Origin: Pseudomonas saxonica
Lineage (GTDB): Bacteria; Pseudomonadota; Gammaproteobacteria; Pseudomonadales; Pseudomonadaceae
Length of the DNA stretch: 64,000 nt
Direction of reading: 5' to 3'
Assembly: GCF_007858365.1 (NCBI RefSeq)
Contig: NZ_VFIO01000003.1
Span: 487,818-551,817 of the forward strand
Positions within the stretch are counted from its first letter, which is position 1. Each line of letters opens with the position of its first letter. Both the position numbers and the translations under genes were made by a program. The notes under the pieces are model-generated. The model did no database searches. It was not told where the DNA came from and saw only the letters and a program-made list of their open reading frames with translations. Below, piece after piece: positions 10,564 through 19,361 of this stretch.

Positions 10564-11154
10564 ATGAACGATTTTACTCTGAATGCTGAAGTGCGTTCCG
10601 ACCTGGGGAAAGGTGCGAGCCGCCGCCTGCGTCGTCTCGCAAGCCTGGTTCCAGCTGTAGTTTACGGTGGCGACAAAGCCCCTGAATCCATCAGCATGCT
10701 GGCTAAAGAAGTTGCCAAACTGCTCGAAAACGAAGCTGCTTACAGCCACGTTATCGAACTGACCGTTGGCGGCGTTAAGCAAAACGTGATCATCAAAGCT
10801 CTGCAACGTCACCCGGCTAAAGGCCACGTGATGCACGCTGACTTCGTACGCGTTGTTGCTGGTCAAAAGCTGACTGCAATCGTACCGGTTCACTTCATCG
10901 GTGAAGCGGCTCCGATCAAGAAAGGCGGCGAGATCTCGCACGTTGTTGCGGAAATCGAAGTTTCCTGCCTGCCAAAAGACCTGCCTGAATTCATCGAAGT
11001 TGACCTGGCTAACGCCGAAGTCGGCTCGATCATTCACCTGTCGGACATCACCGCTCCTAAAGGCGTTGAGTTCGTAGCTCTGGCACACGGTAACGACCTG
11101 GCAGTAGCCAACGTTCACGCTCCACGTGTTGCACCAGAAGCAGAAGCTGAGTAA
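10564..11154 (+). CDS. rplY: 50S ribosomal protein L25 / general stress protein Ctc
   Basis: A 196-residue two-domain L25: an N-terminal 5S-rRNA-binding domain (about residues 1-90) and a C-terminal TL5/Ctc domain ending in an acidic EAEAE tail. The ATG at 10564 is chosen because it is preceded by a TTGGAG-like ribosome-binding site and gives the usual MNDF start. It lies between prs and pth, the common pseudomonad order, with its own terminator upstream and a complex stem-loop downstream. Confidence 0.96.
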   Translation: MNDFTLNAEVRSDLGKGASRRLRRLASLVPAVVYGGDKAPESISMLAKEVAKLLENEAAYSHVIELTVGGVKQNVIIKALQRHPAKGHVMHADFVRVVAGQKLTAIVPVHFIGEAAPIKKGGEISHVVAEIEVSCLPKDLPEFIEVDLANAEVGSIIHLSDITAPKGVEFVALAHGNDLAVANVHAPRVAPEAEAE

Positions 11155-11230
11155 TTCATTACTCTGTCTTTGGAGTCTTGAGAAACATCGCGAGCTAACA
11201 CGCAGCGAGTAAAGCGGACAAGATCGCGAA

Positions 11231-11256
11231 GTTTACTCATGTAAACCCGTTTTTTT
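11231..11256 (+). terminator. Putative terminator after rplY, nested in a longer inverted repeat
   Basis: The stem GTTTAC-TCAT-GTAAAC (11231-11246) is followed after CCG by a run of seven T (11250-11256). It is enclosed by two further inverted pairs: CGGACAA (11215-11221) with TTGTCCG (11255-11261), and AACATCGC (11184-11191) with GCGATGTT (11284-11291). The whole forms a nested stem reaching the pth start region. The outer pairs overlap the T run, so termination and the long stem could compete. Confidence 0.65.
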
Positions 11257-11289
11257 GTCCGTTTTCGCCGCTAACCGCTAGTGGCGATG

Positions 11290-11298
11290 TTATCCACA
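11290..11298 (+). other. Perfect DnaA-box match upstream of pth
   Basis: TTATCCACA, the strict DnaA-box consensus, lies about 23 bases before the pth start. One or fewer strict matches are expected by chance in a window this size when both strands are counted, so function is uncertain. Confidence 0.35.
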
Positions 11299-11320
11299 AC
11301 TCCATAGAAGGGCCCTTGTC

Positions 11321-11905
11321 GTGACCGCCATAAAACTGATCGTTGGCCTGGGAAATCCAGGCACCGAATACGAACAGACCCGGCATAACGCAGGGGCCCT
11401 TTTTGTTGAGCGTCTCGCGGCAGCCAATGGGGTAAACCTCGTTGCCGACCGTAAATATTTTGGCCTGACCGGGCGTTTCAGTCACCAGGGTCAGGATGTT
11501 CGTCTGTTGATTCCCACCACCTATATGAACCGAAGCGGCCAAGCCGTTGCGGCGCTTGCCGGTTTCTACCGCATTGCACCGGAATCCATATTGGTGGCCC
11601 ACGACGAACTCGACCTGCCACCGGGTGTTGCCAAGCTCAAGCTGGGCGGCGGCCATGGCGGTCATAACGGGTTGCGCGACATCATCGCGCAACTGGGAAA
11701 CAACAATAATTTCTACCGTCTGCGGCTCGGCATTGGCCACCCAGGCGTCGCCAGCATGGTGTCCAACTTTGTTCTGGGTCGTGCGCCTCGCGCCGAGCAG
11801 GAAAAACTGGACGCCAGCATCGATTTTGCCCTCGGCGTGCTGCCGGATATCCTCGCCGGGGAATGGAACCGTGCGATGAAAAACCTGCACAGCCAGAAGG
11901 CCTGA
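11321..11905 (+). CDS. pth: Peptidyl-tRNA hydrolase
   Basis: A 194-residue enzyme that releases tRNA from stalled peptidyl-tRNA. It starts with GTG at 11321 after an AGAAGGG ribosome-binding site. The N-terminal [18 protein letters not shown] carries the catalytic histidine (TRHN), and the [11 protein letters not shown] and [11 protein letters not shown] motifs are intact. It is followed by ychF with a 23-base gap; pth-ychF is a conserved pair. Confidence 0.97.
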   Translation: MTAIKLIVGLGNPGTEYEQTRHNAGALFVERLAAANGVNLVADRKYFGLTGRFSHQGQDVRLLIPTTYMNRSGQAVAALAGFYRIAPESILVAHDELDLPPGVAKLKLGGGHGGHNGLRDIIAQLGNNNNFYRLRLGIGHPGVASMVSNFVLGRAPRAEQEKLDASIDFALGVLPDILAGEWNRAMKNLHSQKA

Positions 11906-11928
11906 CTCTACTCCTCGGGGAAAACACC

Positions 11929-13029
11929 ATGGGATTCAATTGCGGCATCGTCGGCCTGCCTAACGTCGGCAAGTCCACCCTGTTCAACGCCCTGACCAAA
12001 TCCGGTATTGCGGCTGAGAACTTCCCCTTCTGCACGATCGAACCGAACACCGGTATCGTGCCGATGCCCGATCCACGTCTGGACGCGCTGGCTGCCATTG
12101 TGAAGCCTCAACGCGTGTTGCCGACCACCATGGAGTTCGTGGACATTGCAGGCCTGGTGGCCGGCGCGTCGAAAGGCGAAGGTCTGGGCAACAAGTTCCT
12201 GGCCAACATCCGCGAAACCGACGCCATCGCTCACGTGGTTCGCTGCTTTGAAGATGAAAACGTGATTCACGTTTCCAACAGCGTTGACCCGAAGCGCGAC
12301 ATCGAAATTATCGACCTTGAGCTGATCTTCGCCGACCTCGACAGCTGCGAAAAGCAACTGCAAAAGGTTGCGCGTAACGCCAAAGGCGGTGACAAAGAAG
12401 CCGTCCTGCAAAAAAAGCTGCTGGAACAGTTGATTGCCCACTTCACCCTGGGCAAGCCTGCACGCAGCCTGATCAAGAACATGGACGCCGATGAAAAACA
12501 AATCATCAAAGGCTTCCATTTGTTGACCACCAAGCCGGTGATGTACATCGCCAACGTGGCCGAAGACGGTTTCGAGAACAACCCGCTGCTTGATGTCGTG
12601 ATGGCCATTGCTGAAGAAGAAGGCGCCATCGTGGTGCCGGTGTGCAACAAGATCGAAGCGGAAATCGCCGAGCTTGATGACGGCGAAGAAAAAGACATGT
12701 TCCTTGAGGCTCTGGGCCTTGAAGAGCCGGGTCTGAACCGTGTGATTCGTGCCGGTTACGAAATGCTCGACCTGCAAACCTACTTCACCGCTGGCGTACA
12801 AGAAGTGCGCGCCTGGACCGTAAAAGTAGGGGCGACAGCGCCACAAGCGGCCGGCGTGATCCACACCGACTTCGAAAAAGGCTTTATCCGCGCCGAAGTG
12901 ATCGGCTACGACGACTTCATCAAGTACAACGGTGAAGCTGGCGCGAAAGAAGCGGGCAAATGGCGTTTGGAAGGCAAAGACTACATCGTTAAAGACGGTG
13001 ACGTTCTGCACTTCCGCTTCAACGTGTAA
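11929..13029 (+). CDS. ychF: Redox-regulated ATPase YchF (Obg-like GTPase family)
   Basis: A 366-residue OBG-family P-loop NTPase that prefers ATP and associates with ribosomes. The ATG at 11929 gives the family start [17 protein letters not shown], which includes the Walker A motif. The [12 protein letters not shown] switch region and a C-terminal TGS domain (about residues 280-366) are present. An in-frame upstream ATG at 11863 lies inside pth and is rejected. A strong terminator follows at once. Confidence 0.96.
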   Translation: MGFNCGIVGLPNVGKSTLFNALTKSGIAAENFPFCTIEPNTGIVPMPDPRLDALAAIVKPQRVLPTTMEFVDIAGLVAGASKGEGLGNKFLANIRETDAIAHVVRCFEDENVIHVSNSVDPKRDIEIIDLELIFADLDSCEKQLQKVARNAKGGDKEAVLQKKLLEQLIAHFTLGKPARSLIKNMDADEKQIIKGFHLLTTKPVMYIANVAEDGFENNPLLDVVMAIAEEEGAIVVPVCNKIEAEIAELDDGEEKDMFLEALGLEEPGLNRVIRAGYEMLDLQTYFTAGVQEVRAWTVKVGATAPQAAGVIHTDFEKGFIRAEVIGYDDFIKYNGEAGAKEAGKWRLEGKDYIVKDGDVLHFRFNV

Positions 13030-13041
13030 AACACCACACGT

Positions 13042-13072
13042 AAAAAAACCGCGCTCAGGCGCGGTTTTTTTT
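13042..13072 (+). terminator. Terminator after ychF
   Basis: A 6-bp stem CCGCGC/GCGCGG with loop TCAG, flanked by an A run on the left and TTTTTTTT on the right. It could stop transcription from both sides. Confidence 0.92.
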
Positions 13073-13164
13073 GGTCTTTGATTTGATGTGCCTGCGCAAG
13101 CGCACTCTGAAGCTTCAGCAAGGTCTATGGTTACTAGCATCTCCACATAAGATCGGGAGTTTGA

Positions 13165-14253
13165 ATGATCCCCCGCGCCAGTTTCTTGCGTCGCCATGTC
13201 GATTCCCTGACTGAGAAAATCTTGACCCGCTGGTCTTCAGGCTGGCGGGATGCGCTGGCCAGCGCCATCGCTGCGGCGCTGGCATGGATTCTCGCGTACC
13301 ACTTCTTCGGACATGCACACCCTGTGTTTGCCGCCATCAGCGCCGTGGTATGCCTGGCACCGGGCCTGCCCAGTCACGGCAAACAAGCCGTTGGGTTGAT
13401 GGTGGGGGTCGCCACAGGGATTCTCGTGGGTGAGGCGGCCTTGTTGCTGCCAGACGGCTACCCGCTGCTGCGAATAGGCTTTGCCACCTTTTCTGCCATC
13501 TCCATCGCTGCCCTCTATGGCCTGGGCGCGGTAGTACCTATTCAGGCAGGGGTTTCAGCAGTGTTGATGCTGGCCGTGGGCCCGGAGACCGCTGGCGTGG
13601 TGCGGATGCTCGACGTACTGGTCGGTGCAGGCGTTGGGTTGGTGTTCAGCCAAGTACTGCTCACGCCTAACCCTATCGGGATTATTGACACTTCAGCCAA
13701 GGAGCTGCTTGAAAAGCTCGCGCGCGGTTTCAGTAAATGCCAGCAAGCCCTTGAAGAAAACGATTCCGATAAAGCCAAAAATGCAGTGCTGTTGTTCTCT
13801 ACCGCCCATGACAGCCTGATTACGCTGGAAAACGGTATCAGCAATGCCCGCAATACCGCGCGCTGGACGCTGCGCGGGCGGTTTGCGTCCAGAGAAGTCA
13901 AAGACATCGCCAACCGTTATGAGCGCCATGCGGTGCGTTTATACGCCAGCTCCCTGCTCTTCTCTGAGGCGTTTGCCGATGCATTGCGCAAGAAACAAGG
14001 CTCGCCCCCGGCGTCATTGCATGAGCGAATCGCCAATGTCGCCGGAGGGTGCGCCGCCATTGCCAATGACAACGAGAAACCGATGCTGCTGCCCGTGGAA
14101 CCCAGCCAGATCGAGGATGCCGTGTCCGCGCCCTGGCAGCTGTGCCTGCAACACATGAGCACGGTTGAAAGTGCTTTGGTGACGTTCGGCTTTACCACCC
14201 AGAACGACGCCAATAAAACCGCAGATCCATCTAGCGGATTAAAATCCGTGTAG
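13165..14253 (+). CDS. FUSC / aromatic acid exporter-like inner-membrane protein
   Basis: A 362-residue protein. Residues about 25-175 form five or six membrane helices (DALASAIAAALAWILAY, VFAAISAVVCLAPG, VGVATGILVGEAALLL), and the C-terminal half (180-362) is soluble and helical. This is the FUSC/ArAE layout (fusaric acid resistance, AaeB family). Its length is about half that of full AaeB exporters and no membrane-fusion partner gene is adjacent, so the substrate is unknown. It stands alone between the ychF terminator and a REP-like repeat. Confidence 0.75.
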   Translation: MIPRASFLRRHVDSLTEKILTRWSSGWRDALASAIAAALAWILAYHFFGHAHPVFAAISAVVCLAPGLPSHGKQAVGLMVGVATGILVGEAALLLPDGYPLLRIGFATFSAISIAALYGLGAVVPIQAGVSAVLMLAVGPETAGVVRMLDVLVGAGVGLVFSQVLLTPNPIGIIDTSAKELLEKLARGFSKCQQALEENDSDKAKNAVLLFSTAHDSLITLENGISNARNTARWTLRGRFASREVKDIANRYERHAVRLYASSLLFSEAFADALRKKQGSPPASLHERIANVAGGCAAIANDNEKPMLLPVEPSQIEDAVSAPWQLCLQHMSTVESALVTFGFTTQNDANKTADPSSGLKSV

Positions 14254-14362
14254 GAGCTGACGAGCTCTGCGAGGCTGCGATCGGCGGCAAAGCCGTCGTA
14301 AAAACCCACGCTTGCGACGATTGCATCGTCGAACGCGGCCTCGCAGAACTCTGCAGCTGCCA
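14250..14362. repeat. Imperfect inverted repeat (pseudomonad GTAGGAGCTG-type intergenic element)
   Basis: The left arm starts GTAGGAGCTGACGAGC and continues TCTGCGAGGCTGCGA; the right arm (about 14336-14362) reads back as its approximate complement (GCGGCCTCGCAGA, then CTGCAGCTGCC). It fills the whole gap between the convergent FUSC and MFS genes. The element resembles repeats common between Pseudomonas genes and could form a long stem in both transcripts. Confidence 0.75.
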
Positions 14363-14389
14363 AGAGATCTCACTCACCCTTTTGACCTG

Positions 14390-15607
14390 TCAAACCTTCT
14401 TGCTGCGCGGCAGAAGAATGGCCAGCACACCCAGCAATGGCAAGTACGAACACAGGCGGTAGACGTATTCGATGCCATGAATATCAGCCAAATGGCCCAG
14501 CAATGCCGCTCCGATACCGCCAAAGCCAAACATCAAGCCGAAGAAGATCCCCGCAATCATCCCCACATTGCCCGGCACCAATTCTTGCGCATACACCACA
14601 ATCGCCGAGAACGCGGAGGCCAGAATAAAGCCGATGATCACGCTGAGCACACTGGTCCAGAACAGGTCGGCATAAGGCAGCAGCAGCGTGAACGGCGCCA
14701 CACCCAGTATCGAGAACCAGATCACTGCTTTACGGCCGATACGGTCGCCTATAGGGCCGCCAAAGAAGGTGCCGGCAGCTACTGCACCCAGAAACAGGAA
14801 CAAGTACAACTGCGAGCTGGCAATCGACACATCGAATTTTTCAATCAGGAAGAAGGTGTAATAGCTGGTCAGGCTGGCCATGTAGAAATACTTGGAGAAC
14901 ACCAGTAACCCCAGTACCACCAGCGCACCGAGCACGCGCTGTTTTGACAGGCCGTGAGTCGCTTTCTGACCGGCCTTGAGTTTGAACAGGTTCAAATGAT
15001 TGCGGTACCAGCGACTGATCACATACAGCAGTCCGATGGCGAACAATGCAAACAAGCCGAACCAGGCCACATTGCCCTGACCAAACGGAATGATGATCGC
15101 CGCCGCCAGCAAGGGCCCGAACGCCGAACCGGCGTTGCCGCCCACCTGAAAGGTCGATTGCGCCAATCCGTAGCGGCCGCCCGATGCCAGACGTGCCACC
15201 CGGGACGCTTCAGGGTGAAAAGTTGAAGAGCCAACCCCGACCAGCGCGGCGGCAAGCAAGATCAGCGGAAAGCTGCCCACAGCTGAAAGCATCAAGATGC
15301 CCACTAACGTGCAGACCATGCCCGCAGGCAACAGCAGCGGGTTGGGATGGCGGTCCGTGTAATAACCCACCCACGGTTGCAACAGAGAGGCGGTTAACTG
15401 AAAGGTCAGGGTGATCAGACCGATCTGGGTGAAGGTCAAATCATATTTGGCTTTGAGCAAGGGATAGATCGACGGCAGTACCGCCTGAATCAGATCGTTG
15501 ATCAAGTGCGCCAAGGCCACTGCGCCAATAATGCGCATGACCAGTGGGCTGGATTGAGGGGCTGGTGTGGCAGTTGTTGTTTTTGTAGGTACGTTGCTAA
15601 GGGCCAT
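14390..15607 (-). CDS. MFS transporter, fosmidomycin-resistance (Fsr) type
   Basis: A 405-residue protein with 12 predicted helices in two halves. The start at 15607 is preferred over an in-frame ATG at 15640 because a GGAAACTCCC-like ribosome-binding site precedes it. The segments AHLINDLIQAVLPSIYPLL, WVGYYTDRHPNP (MFS motif A-like) and FHPEASRVAR are typical of the Fsr subgroup, and GDRIGRKA repeats motif A between the halves. Fsr exporters move drugs and possibly fatty acids or sugars out; the substrate here is unknown. Confidence 0.85.
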   Translation of the reverse strand: MALSNVPTKTTTATPAPQSSPLVMRIIGAVALAHLINDLIQAVLPSIYPLLKAKYDLTFTQIGLITLTFQLTASLLQPWVGYYTDRHPNPLLLPAGMVCTLVGILMLSAVGSFPLILLAAALVGVGSSTFHPEASRVARLASGGRYGLAQSTFQVGGNAGSAFGPLLAAAIIIPFGQGNVAWFGLFALFAIGLLYVISRWYRNHLNLFKLKAGQKATHGLSKQRVLGALVVLGLLVFSKYFYMASLTSYYTFFLIEKFDVSIASSQLYLFLFLGAVAAGTFFGGPIGDRIGRKAVIWFSILGVAPFTLLLPYADLFWTSVLSVIIGFILASAFSAIVVYAQELVPGNVGMIAGIFFGLMFGFGGIGAALLGHLADIHGIEYVYRLCSYLPLLGVLAILLPRSKKV

Positions 15608-15740
15608 GGGAGTTTCCGGACAGCGGTTGAATGCACGCATGCAGGTGCGTCAATGTGCCATTTTTTTACAAGGCATTACCATCCGAACGCCTTAAAACCT
15701 TAAGCATTTGATAGAACAGAGAAAAGTTTCAGATATTTGC

Positions 15741-15769
15741 TTGACACATGTCCATTACGAGGGAATAAT
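15741..15769 (+). promoter_or_regulatory. Sigma-70 promoter of tRNA-Met
   Basis: TTGACA (15741-15746), a 17-base spacer and AATAAT (15764-15769). The -35 is perfect and the -10 matches TATAAT at five of six positions. The tRNA starts 11 bases after the -10 element. Confidence 0.88.
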
Positions 15770-15779
15770 GCGCGCCATT

Positions 15780-15856
15780 GGCTACATAGCTCAGTTGGTT
15801 AGAGCATAGCATTCATAATGCTGGGGTCCGGGGTTCAAGTCCCTGTGTAGCCACCA
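15780..15856 (+). tRNA. tRNA-Met, elongator (anticodon CAT)
   Basis: A 77-base cloverleaf with acceptor GGCTACA/TGTAGCC, discriminator A and encoded CCA. The anticodon loop TTCATAA is closed by stem TAGCA/TGCTG. The GGCTAC acceptor and D-arm AGCTCAGTTGGTTAGAGC match elongator Met. Initiator tRNA would lack the first acceptor pair and carry GGG/CCC next to the anticodon loop; tRNA-Ile(CAT) has a GGCC-type acceptor. It has its own promoter and terminator. Confidence 0.95.
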
Positions 15857-15901
15857 AACACCGGTTTCACCACATCGCAAGATGAAATGAAACCAACGAG
15901 A

Positions 15902-15927
15902 AAGCCCGCCTAGTGCGGGCTTTTTTG
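15902..15927 (+). terminator. Terminator of tRNA-Met
   Basis: Stem AAGCCCGC/GCGGGCTT with loop CTAGT, followed by TTTTTTG. It ends the single-tRNA transcript. Confidence 0.92.
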
Positions 15928-15929
15928 TG

Positions 15930-16318
15930 TCTGGTACATTCATACCGACTCACTACCTCCTCACGCCTCCCCTCTCTAAAGCCCTCACGCATTCTGAAAG
16001 GCCAGATCACATCGCTACGGCAAACCTTTCGCCAGTCTCTCCTTATGAATAGATCTCGATAACGACTTCTTTAAGCGAGCGACAAAACTCTAACCCTGCG
16101 CTTCAAACCTTGCACACGCTGATCCAATACTTAAACCCTCACGTTTCAGCCCTCTGTTCAGAGAGTGTTTTCCCAGCGCATTAAAAGAATTGGATTACAG
16201 ACACAAATAAACAAGTCGTCCACAGTTCCGCCCCAAGATCGCCACGCCTCACGATGCCCTCACCCCAGGATTCAAACAAGCGTGGCACGTTGTTCATTCC
16301 GGCGCTCAGGGAGTTGCG
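15930..16318. other. Gene-free stretch upstream of the DUF2491 operon
   Basis: About 390 bases with no convincing gene on either strand and no clear repeat or tRNA. It must hold the promoter of the rightward four-gene operon. The only firm signal is the GGGAG ribosome-binding site just before 16319. Confidence 0.5.
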
Positions 16319-16984
16319 ATGGGTTGGCTCAAGCAAGTATTGGGTCGGAAGGCGCCCGAGCTTTGCGCGAAGATCGCAAGCCAACCAGGCGAACCTAAAC
16401 TGCCGTTAGGACTGACCTTGGGCAGTCACGTAAGCCTCAATGCTGCTTTGAAAAGTCTGCTGGAAGGCGAGTCAGACATCATCGTGCCGAGCGATGACAA
16501 GATCATGGCCATAGGCACCCTCGAAGCAGGGGCTGGTTACCGACTTATTCGCTGCTACCTCGACAATGAGCATTTCTATATCCAATTCCTGATGAGTGGG
16601 CCGCGAGAAGATGACATAGCAGCCCTCATTCTCTTCGGTTATCACGAGGTCAGAACGCTTTGCAGCCCAACCGAGCTTCTGCATTTGACAGGGCCCGGGG
16701 CAAAAATAGGCATGCCCTTCTATGAGTTGGAGCGCACAGAATATGTCCGCCAATGGGGAGCCGAGGATGGGCAAACCGAAATGACCGCGCTGACTGAGCG
16801 GGTCATCAATACAGAAGGTTCATATACCGTTCACCATCGTTGCACGCTTTACGCCCGAAACCTGGGGCTGGCCAACCGACGCGAATTCCTGCTGTTGTCG
16901 ATGGAAACCGATGAGCTCACAAACCGGTTACTTACGACGGCGGTCGGCGTGACACTTCAATTATCTGACCTCTCCATTGTCTGA
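16319..16984 (+). CDS. DUF2491 (YjfK-like) protein
   Basis: A 221-residue soluble protein without signal peptide or membrane helix, preceded by a GGGAG ribosome-binding site. The sequence runs from a short basic start (MGWLKQVLGRK) through PLGLTLGSHVSLN to a core of alternating strands. It resembles E. coli YjfK (DUF2491), whose function is unknown. It begins a compact operon with DUF350, DUF1190 and GspS-like genes, as in E. coli yjfKLMC. Confidence 0.8.
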   Translation: MGWLKQVLGRKAPELCAKIASQPGEPKLPLGLTLGSHVSLNAALKSLLEGESDIIVPSDDKIMAIGTLEAGAGYRLIRCYLDNEHFYIQFLMSGPREDDIAALILFGYHEVRTLCSPTELLHLTGPGAKIGMPFYELERTEYVRQWGAEDGQTEMTALTERVINTEGSYTVHHRCTLYARNLGLANRREFLLLSMETDELTNRLLTTAVGVTLQLSDLSIV

Positions 16985-16997
16985 AAAGGAAACATCA

Positions 16998-17423
16998 ATG
17001 TTTGACGCTCTCAGGCAGTCGCTTAATGCCACTGCGGTGTCCAGTTTTGCCCTCTATATCCTGGTTGCAGCAATAGTTTTTGCACTGTTCCAGTTCATTT
17101 ACACCCGAATGACGCCTCACCGGGAGTTCGAGCTTATTCGTGCGAACAACCCGGCTGCCGCCATTGCGCTCGGGGGCGCTCTGATCGGTTTCGCATTGCC
17201 CGCAGGCAATATCATTTCTTATAGCGTCAGCATTCTGGACTTTGTTGTCTGGGTCACTATTGCCGCTGGGGTTCAGCTACTGGCATTCATTGCAACCAGC
17301 CTCGTGGTTAAAAACCTGTCCTCAAGAATTGTGAATGGCGAGCAGGCAGCGGCGATCTACACGGCCGCAATCGCGATCAGCGTGGGCTTTTTGAATGCTG
17401 CGTGCATGACCCCTTCAGCCTGA
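16998..17423 (+). CDS. DUF350 (YjfL-like) inner-membrane protein
   Basis: A 141-residue membrane protein with four predicted helices (SFALYILVAAIVFALFQFI, AIALGGALIGFALPAG, VVWVTIAAGVQLLAFIATS and a last one after AAAIYTAAIAI). The ATG at 16998 is chosen because AAGGA precedes it and it lies 13 bases after the DUF2491 stop. The repeated GGALIGFALP-type motif fits the DUF350 family, which has no proven function. Confidence 0.85.
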   Translation: MFDALRQSLNATAVSSFALYILVAAIVFALFQFIYTRMTPHREFELIRANNPAAAIALGGALIGFALPAGNIISYSVSILDFVVWVTIAAGVQLLAFIATSLVVKNLSSRIVNGEQAAAIYTAAIAISVGFLNAACMTPSA

Positions 17424-17438
17424 ATAAGGAGCAACTCC

Positions 17439-18161
17439 ATGAGACCTCGAAGTTCACTCAAGCTCGTGCTGGGCGGAACTCTGCCGCTGGCGCTCACGGC
17501 GTGTAGCCAATCAGATGACTATGTGACGCCCCTTCCAACGGTCATGCCCATTACAAGTGCAAGCCACTCTATCAACCTTCTGGTTAAGCAAAACTTCAGC
17601 ACCCTGCGCGAATGCGCCGAGTCACCCATACCCATGAATATCTGTTCAATTGCCTACAATAGAGCACTGTCTGAAGAGGCCGTGAACGCTCTGTCTCCCA
17701 GCGCTCAAAATGCGAGCAATGCCGAGGCTATACAACAGGGCTGCCCCCCTTCCAACAAACAAGAGCAACCTTCGCAGATGAGGGGGTTCCAGCTGACTGT
17801 TTCGGGAACTTTGCCTTGGTCTGAACACTACAAAATCCGTGAGCCACTCTTGAAGTTAGGGGCGATCAGGAACGAACGCACTATCAGCCTGGAAAACGAC
17901 TTGATTTTAAAAGCCCTGCTTTCCAAGGGGAGTAGCACCCGCTACTTCAGCGAGCCGATTTATGAAGCGTGCAACGATCGCACGGCTTCTGTCAGCCCAA
18001 CGGTATTGCGCAGCTTTGCCAGCGCCAAGAACACGACACAATCAAGCACCAGCTCTACGAGCACCAGTTCTTCAATCTCGCGAGGGGGATTTGGCGGGCA
18101 GGCACACGCGCGCGACGGCTGGAGCGGCAGAAGCTCAAGCGGATTCAGTTTCGGCGGCTAA
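17439..18161 (+). CDS. DUF1190 (YjfM/YgiB-like) lipoprotein with Ser/Gly-rich tail
   Basis: A 240-residue protein with lipoprotein signal and lipobox LTAC near residue 22. The mature part has cysteines in RECAES, NICSIAY, QQGCPP and YEACND, and the last 45 residues are almost only Ser, Thr, Gly and Arg (TSSSISRGGFGG, SSSGFSFGG). DUF1190 proteins of the YgiB/YjfM type share the RGGFG tail. The core is divergent, so the family call rests on tail, lipobox and operon position. The low-complexity tail may be a substrate of the neighbouring ATP-grasp ligase. Confidence 0.7.
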   Translation: MRPRSSLKLVLGGTLPLALTACSQSDDYVTPLPTVMPITSASHSINLLVKQNFSTLRECAESPIPMNICSIAYNRALSEEAVNALSPSAQNASNAEAIQQGCPPSNKQEQPSQMRGFQLTVSGTLPWSEHYKIREPLLKLGAIRNERTISLENDLILKALLSKGSSTRYFSEPIYEACNDRTASVSPTVLRSFASAKNTTQSSTSSTSTSSSISRGGFGGQAHARDGWSGRSSSGFSFGG

Positions 18162-18171
18162 GGGGCATATT

Positions 18172-19329
18172 GTGAAAAAAGTCAGCATCAAGGAGCGCGC
18201 CAACTGGCAACAGAAGGTGGAGAGCGGCGGATTTTTTTTCCACACCGTCGAGGGCGCGCGCTATTGGGATGAGCGGGGTTATTACCAGTTTACTGAGGCG
18301 CAAATCACTCAAGACATTGAAAGGCCGACTCAAGAGCTTCATGAGATGAGCATGGACTTGGTCGCCCGGGTGGTCGATAGCGAAGCGTTGCTCTCGCGGC
18401 TGGCGATACCACCTCAGTTCCATGATCTGGTGTGGCGTTCATGGAAGGATCGACATCCTTATCTCTACAGTCGTTTCGATTTTATCTACGACGCGAAGGG
18501 CCCTGCCAAACTCATTGAAAGCAACGCAGATACGCCGACTTCATTGCTGGAAGCGGCCTCGGTTCAATTGCTATGGCTTGAAGATTTACTCCAGCAAGAG
18601 CAATTGCCTGTTAATGCCACGCAGTACAACACGCTCGCCCATGATTTGACGTGTGCATTCGCATCGCTCAAAACGGACACACCTTTTTATTTCTCGTCAA
18701 TCTCAGGCTCGCTCGAAGACCGCGGCACAACTGACTTTTTACGCAAGATGGCTGGCAATGCCGGTATAGACGCCAGGCATATCGACCTTGAGCACATAGG
18801 TCTCACGCAGGCCGGGCGCTTTGTGGATCTCGATGGAAACTGGATCCAGCGCTTGTTCAAACTGCACCCCTGGGAGCATATTTTCCATGAGCCTTATGGT
18901 TCGTCCATCCCGGATGCCGACACCCGATTCATAGAGCCTGCATGGAAAGCCATTCTGAGCAACAAAGGCATGCTGCCATTGTTGTGGGAATTCAACAAAG
19001 GGCACCCAAACCTGCTGCCTGCTTTTTTCGATTCAACACCAGACAAGCCTTTGCCAAAGGGTTGGGTTCGAAAGCCATTTTTCTCTCGTGAAGGCGCAAA
19101 TATAGAGCTTCGAACCACCAACGGAGAGCGCGTCTTTCAAGAAGGTCCTTATACCGAAGGCCCCTTTATTCTGCAGAAGTTTGAGCCTCTGCCCAAATTC
19201 GGCGACAGCTTTACGTTGATAGGTTCCTGGGTCATTGGAGATGTGCCGTCAGGCATTGGTATTCGCGAGGACGACACATTGATCACAAAGAATACAAGTC
19301 GGTTTATACCCCATATAGTGCTCGACTGA
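18172..19329 (+). CDS. Glutathionylspermidine-synthase-like ATP-grasp ligase (YjfC/YgiC-like)
   Basis: A 385-residue protein similar to the synthetase domain of glutathionylspermidine synthase, without the N-terminal amidase domain. It starts with GTG at 18172 just after the DUF1190 stop, with AGGGG as ribosome-binding site; the longer open frame inside the DUF1190 gene is rejected. Recognisable are the substrate-site segment IESNADTPTSLLEAA (about residue 110) and the C-terminal FFSREGANIELRT region. Such stand-alone homologues are thought to form amide bonds, but the true substrate is unknown. Confidence 0.85.
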   Translation: MKKVSIKERANWQQKVESGGFFFHTVEGARYWDERGYYQFTEAQITQDIERPTQELHEMSMDLVARVVDSEALLSRLAIPPQFHDLVWRSWKDRHPYLYSRFDFIYDAKGPAKLIESNADTPTSLLEAASVQLLWLEDLLQQEQLPVNATQYNTLAHDLTCAFASLKTDTPFYFSSISGSLEDRGTTDFLRKMAGNAGIDARHIDLEHIGLTQAGRFVDLDGNWIQRLFKLHPWEHIFHEPYGSSIPDADTRFIEPAWKAILSNKGMLPLLWEFNKGHPNLLPAFFDSTPDKPLPKGWVRKPFFSREGANIELRTTNGERVFQEGPYTEGPFILQKFEPLPKFGDSFTLIGSWVIGDVPSGIGIREDDTLITKNTSRFIPHIVLD

Positions 19330-19361
19330 TTACAGCCTCAGATCGCCTGCGAGGGCAATAA

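Noticed and set aside
11908..13197. A 429-codon open frame opposite ychF
   Set aside because: Antisense shadow of the conserved ychF gene, rich in His and Phe with no recognisable domain.
15780..15856. tRNA-Ile with modified CAT anticodon
   Set aside because: The acceptor stem and D arm fit elongator tRNA-Met, not the GGCC-type acceptor of tRNA-Ile2.
17962..18171. N-terminal extension of the GspS-like ligase
   Set aside because: It overlaps the end of the DUF1190 gene by 200 bases and is not like any ligase; the GTG at 18172 has a good ribosome-binding site.
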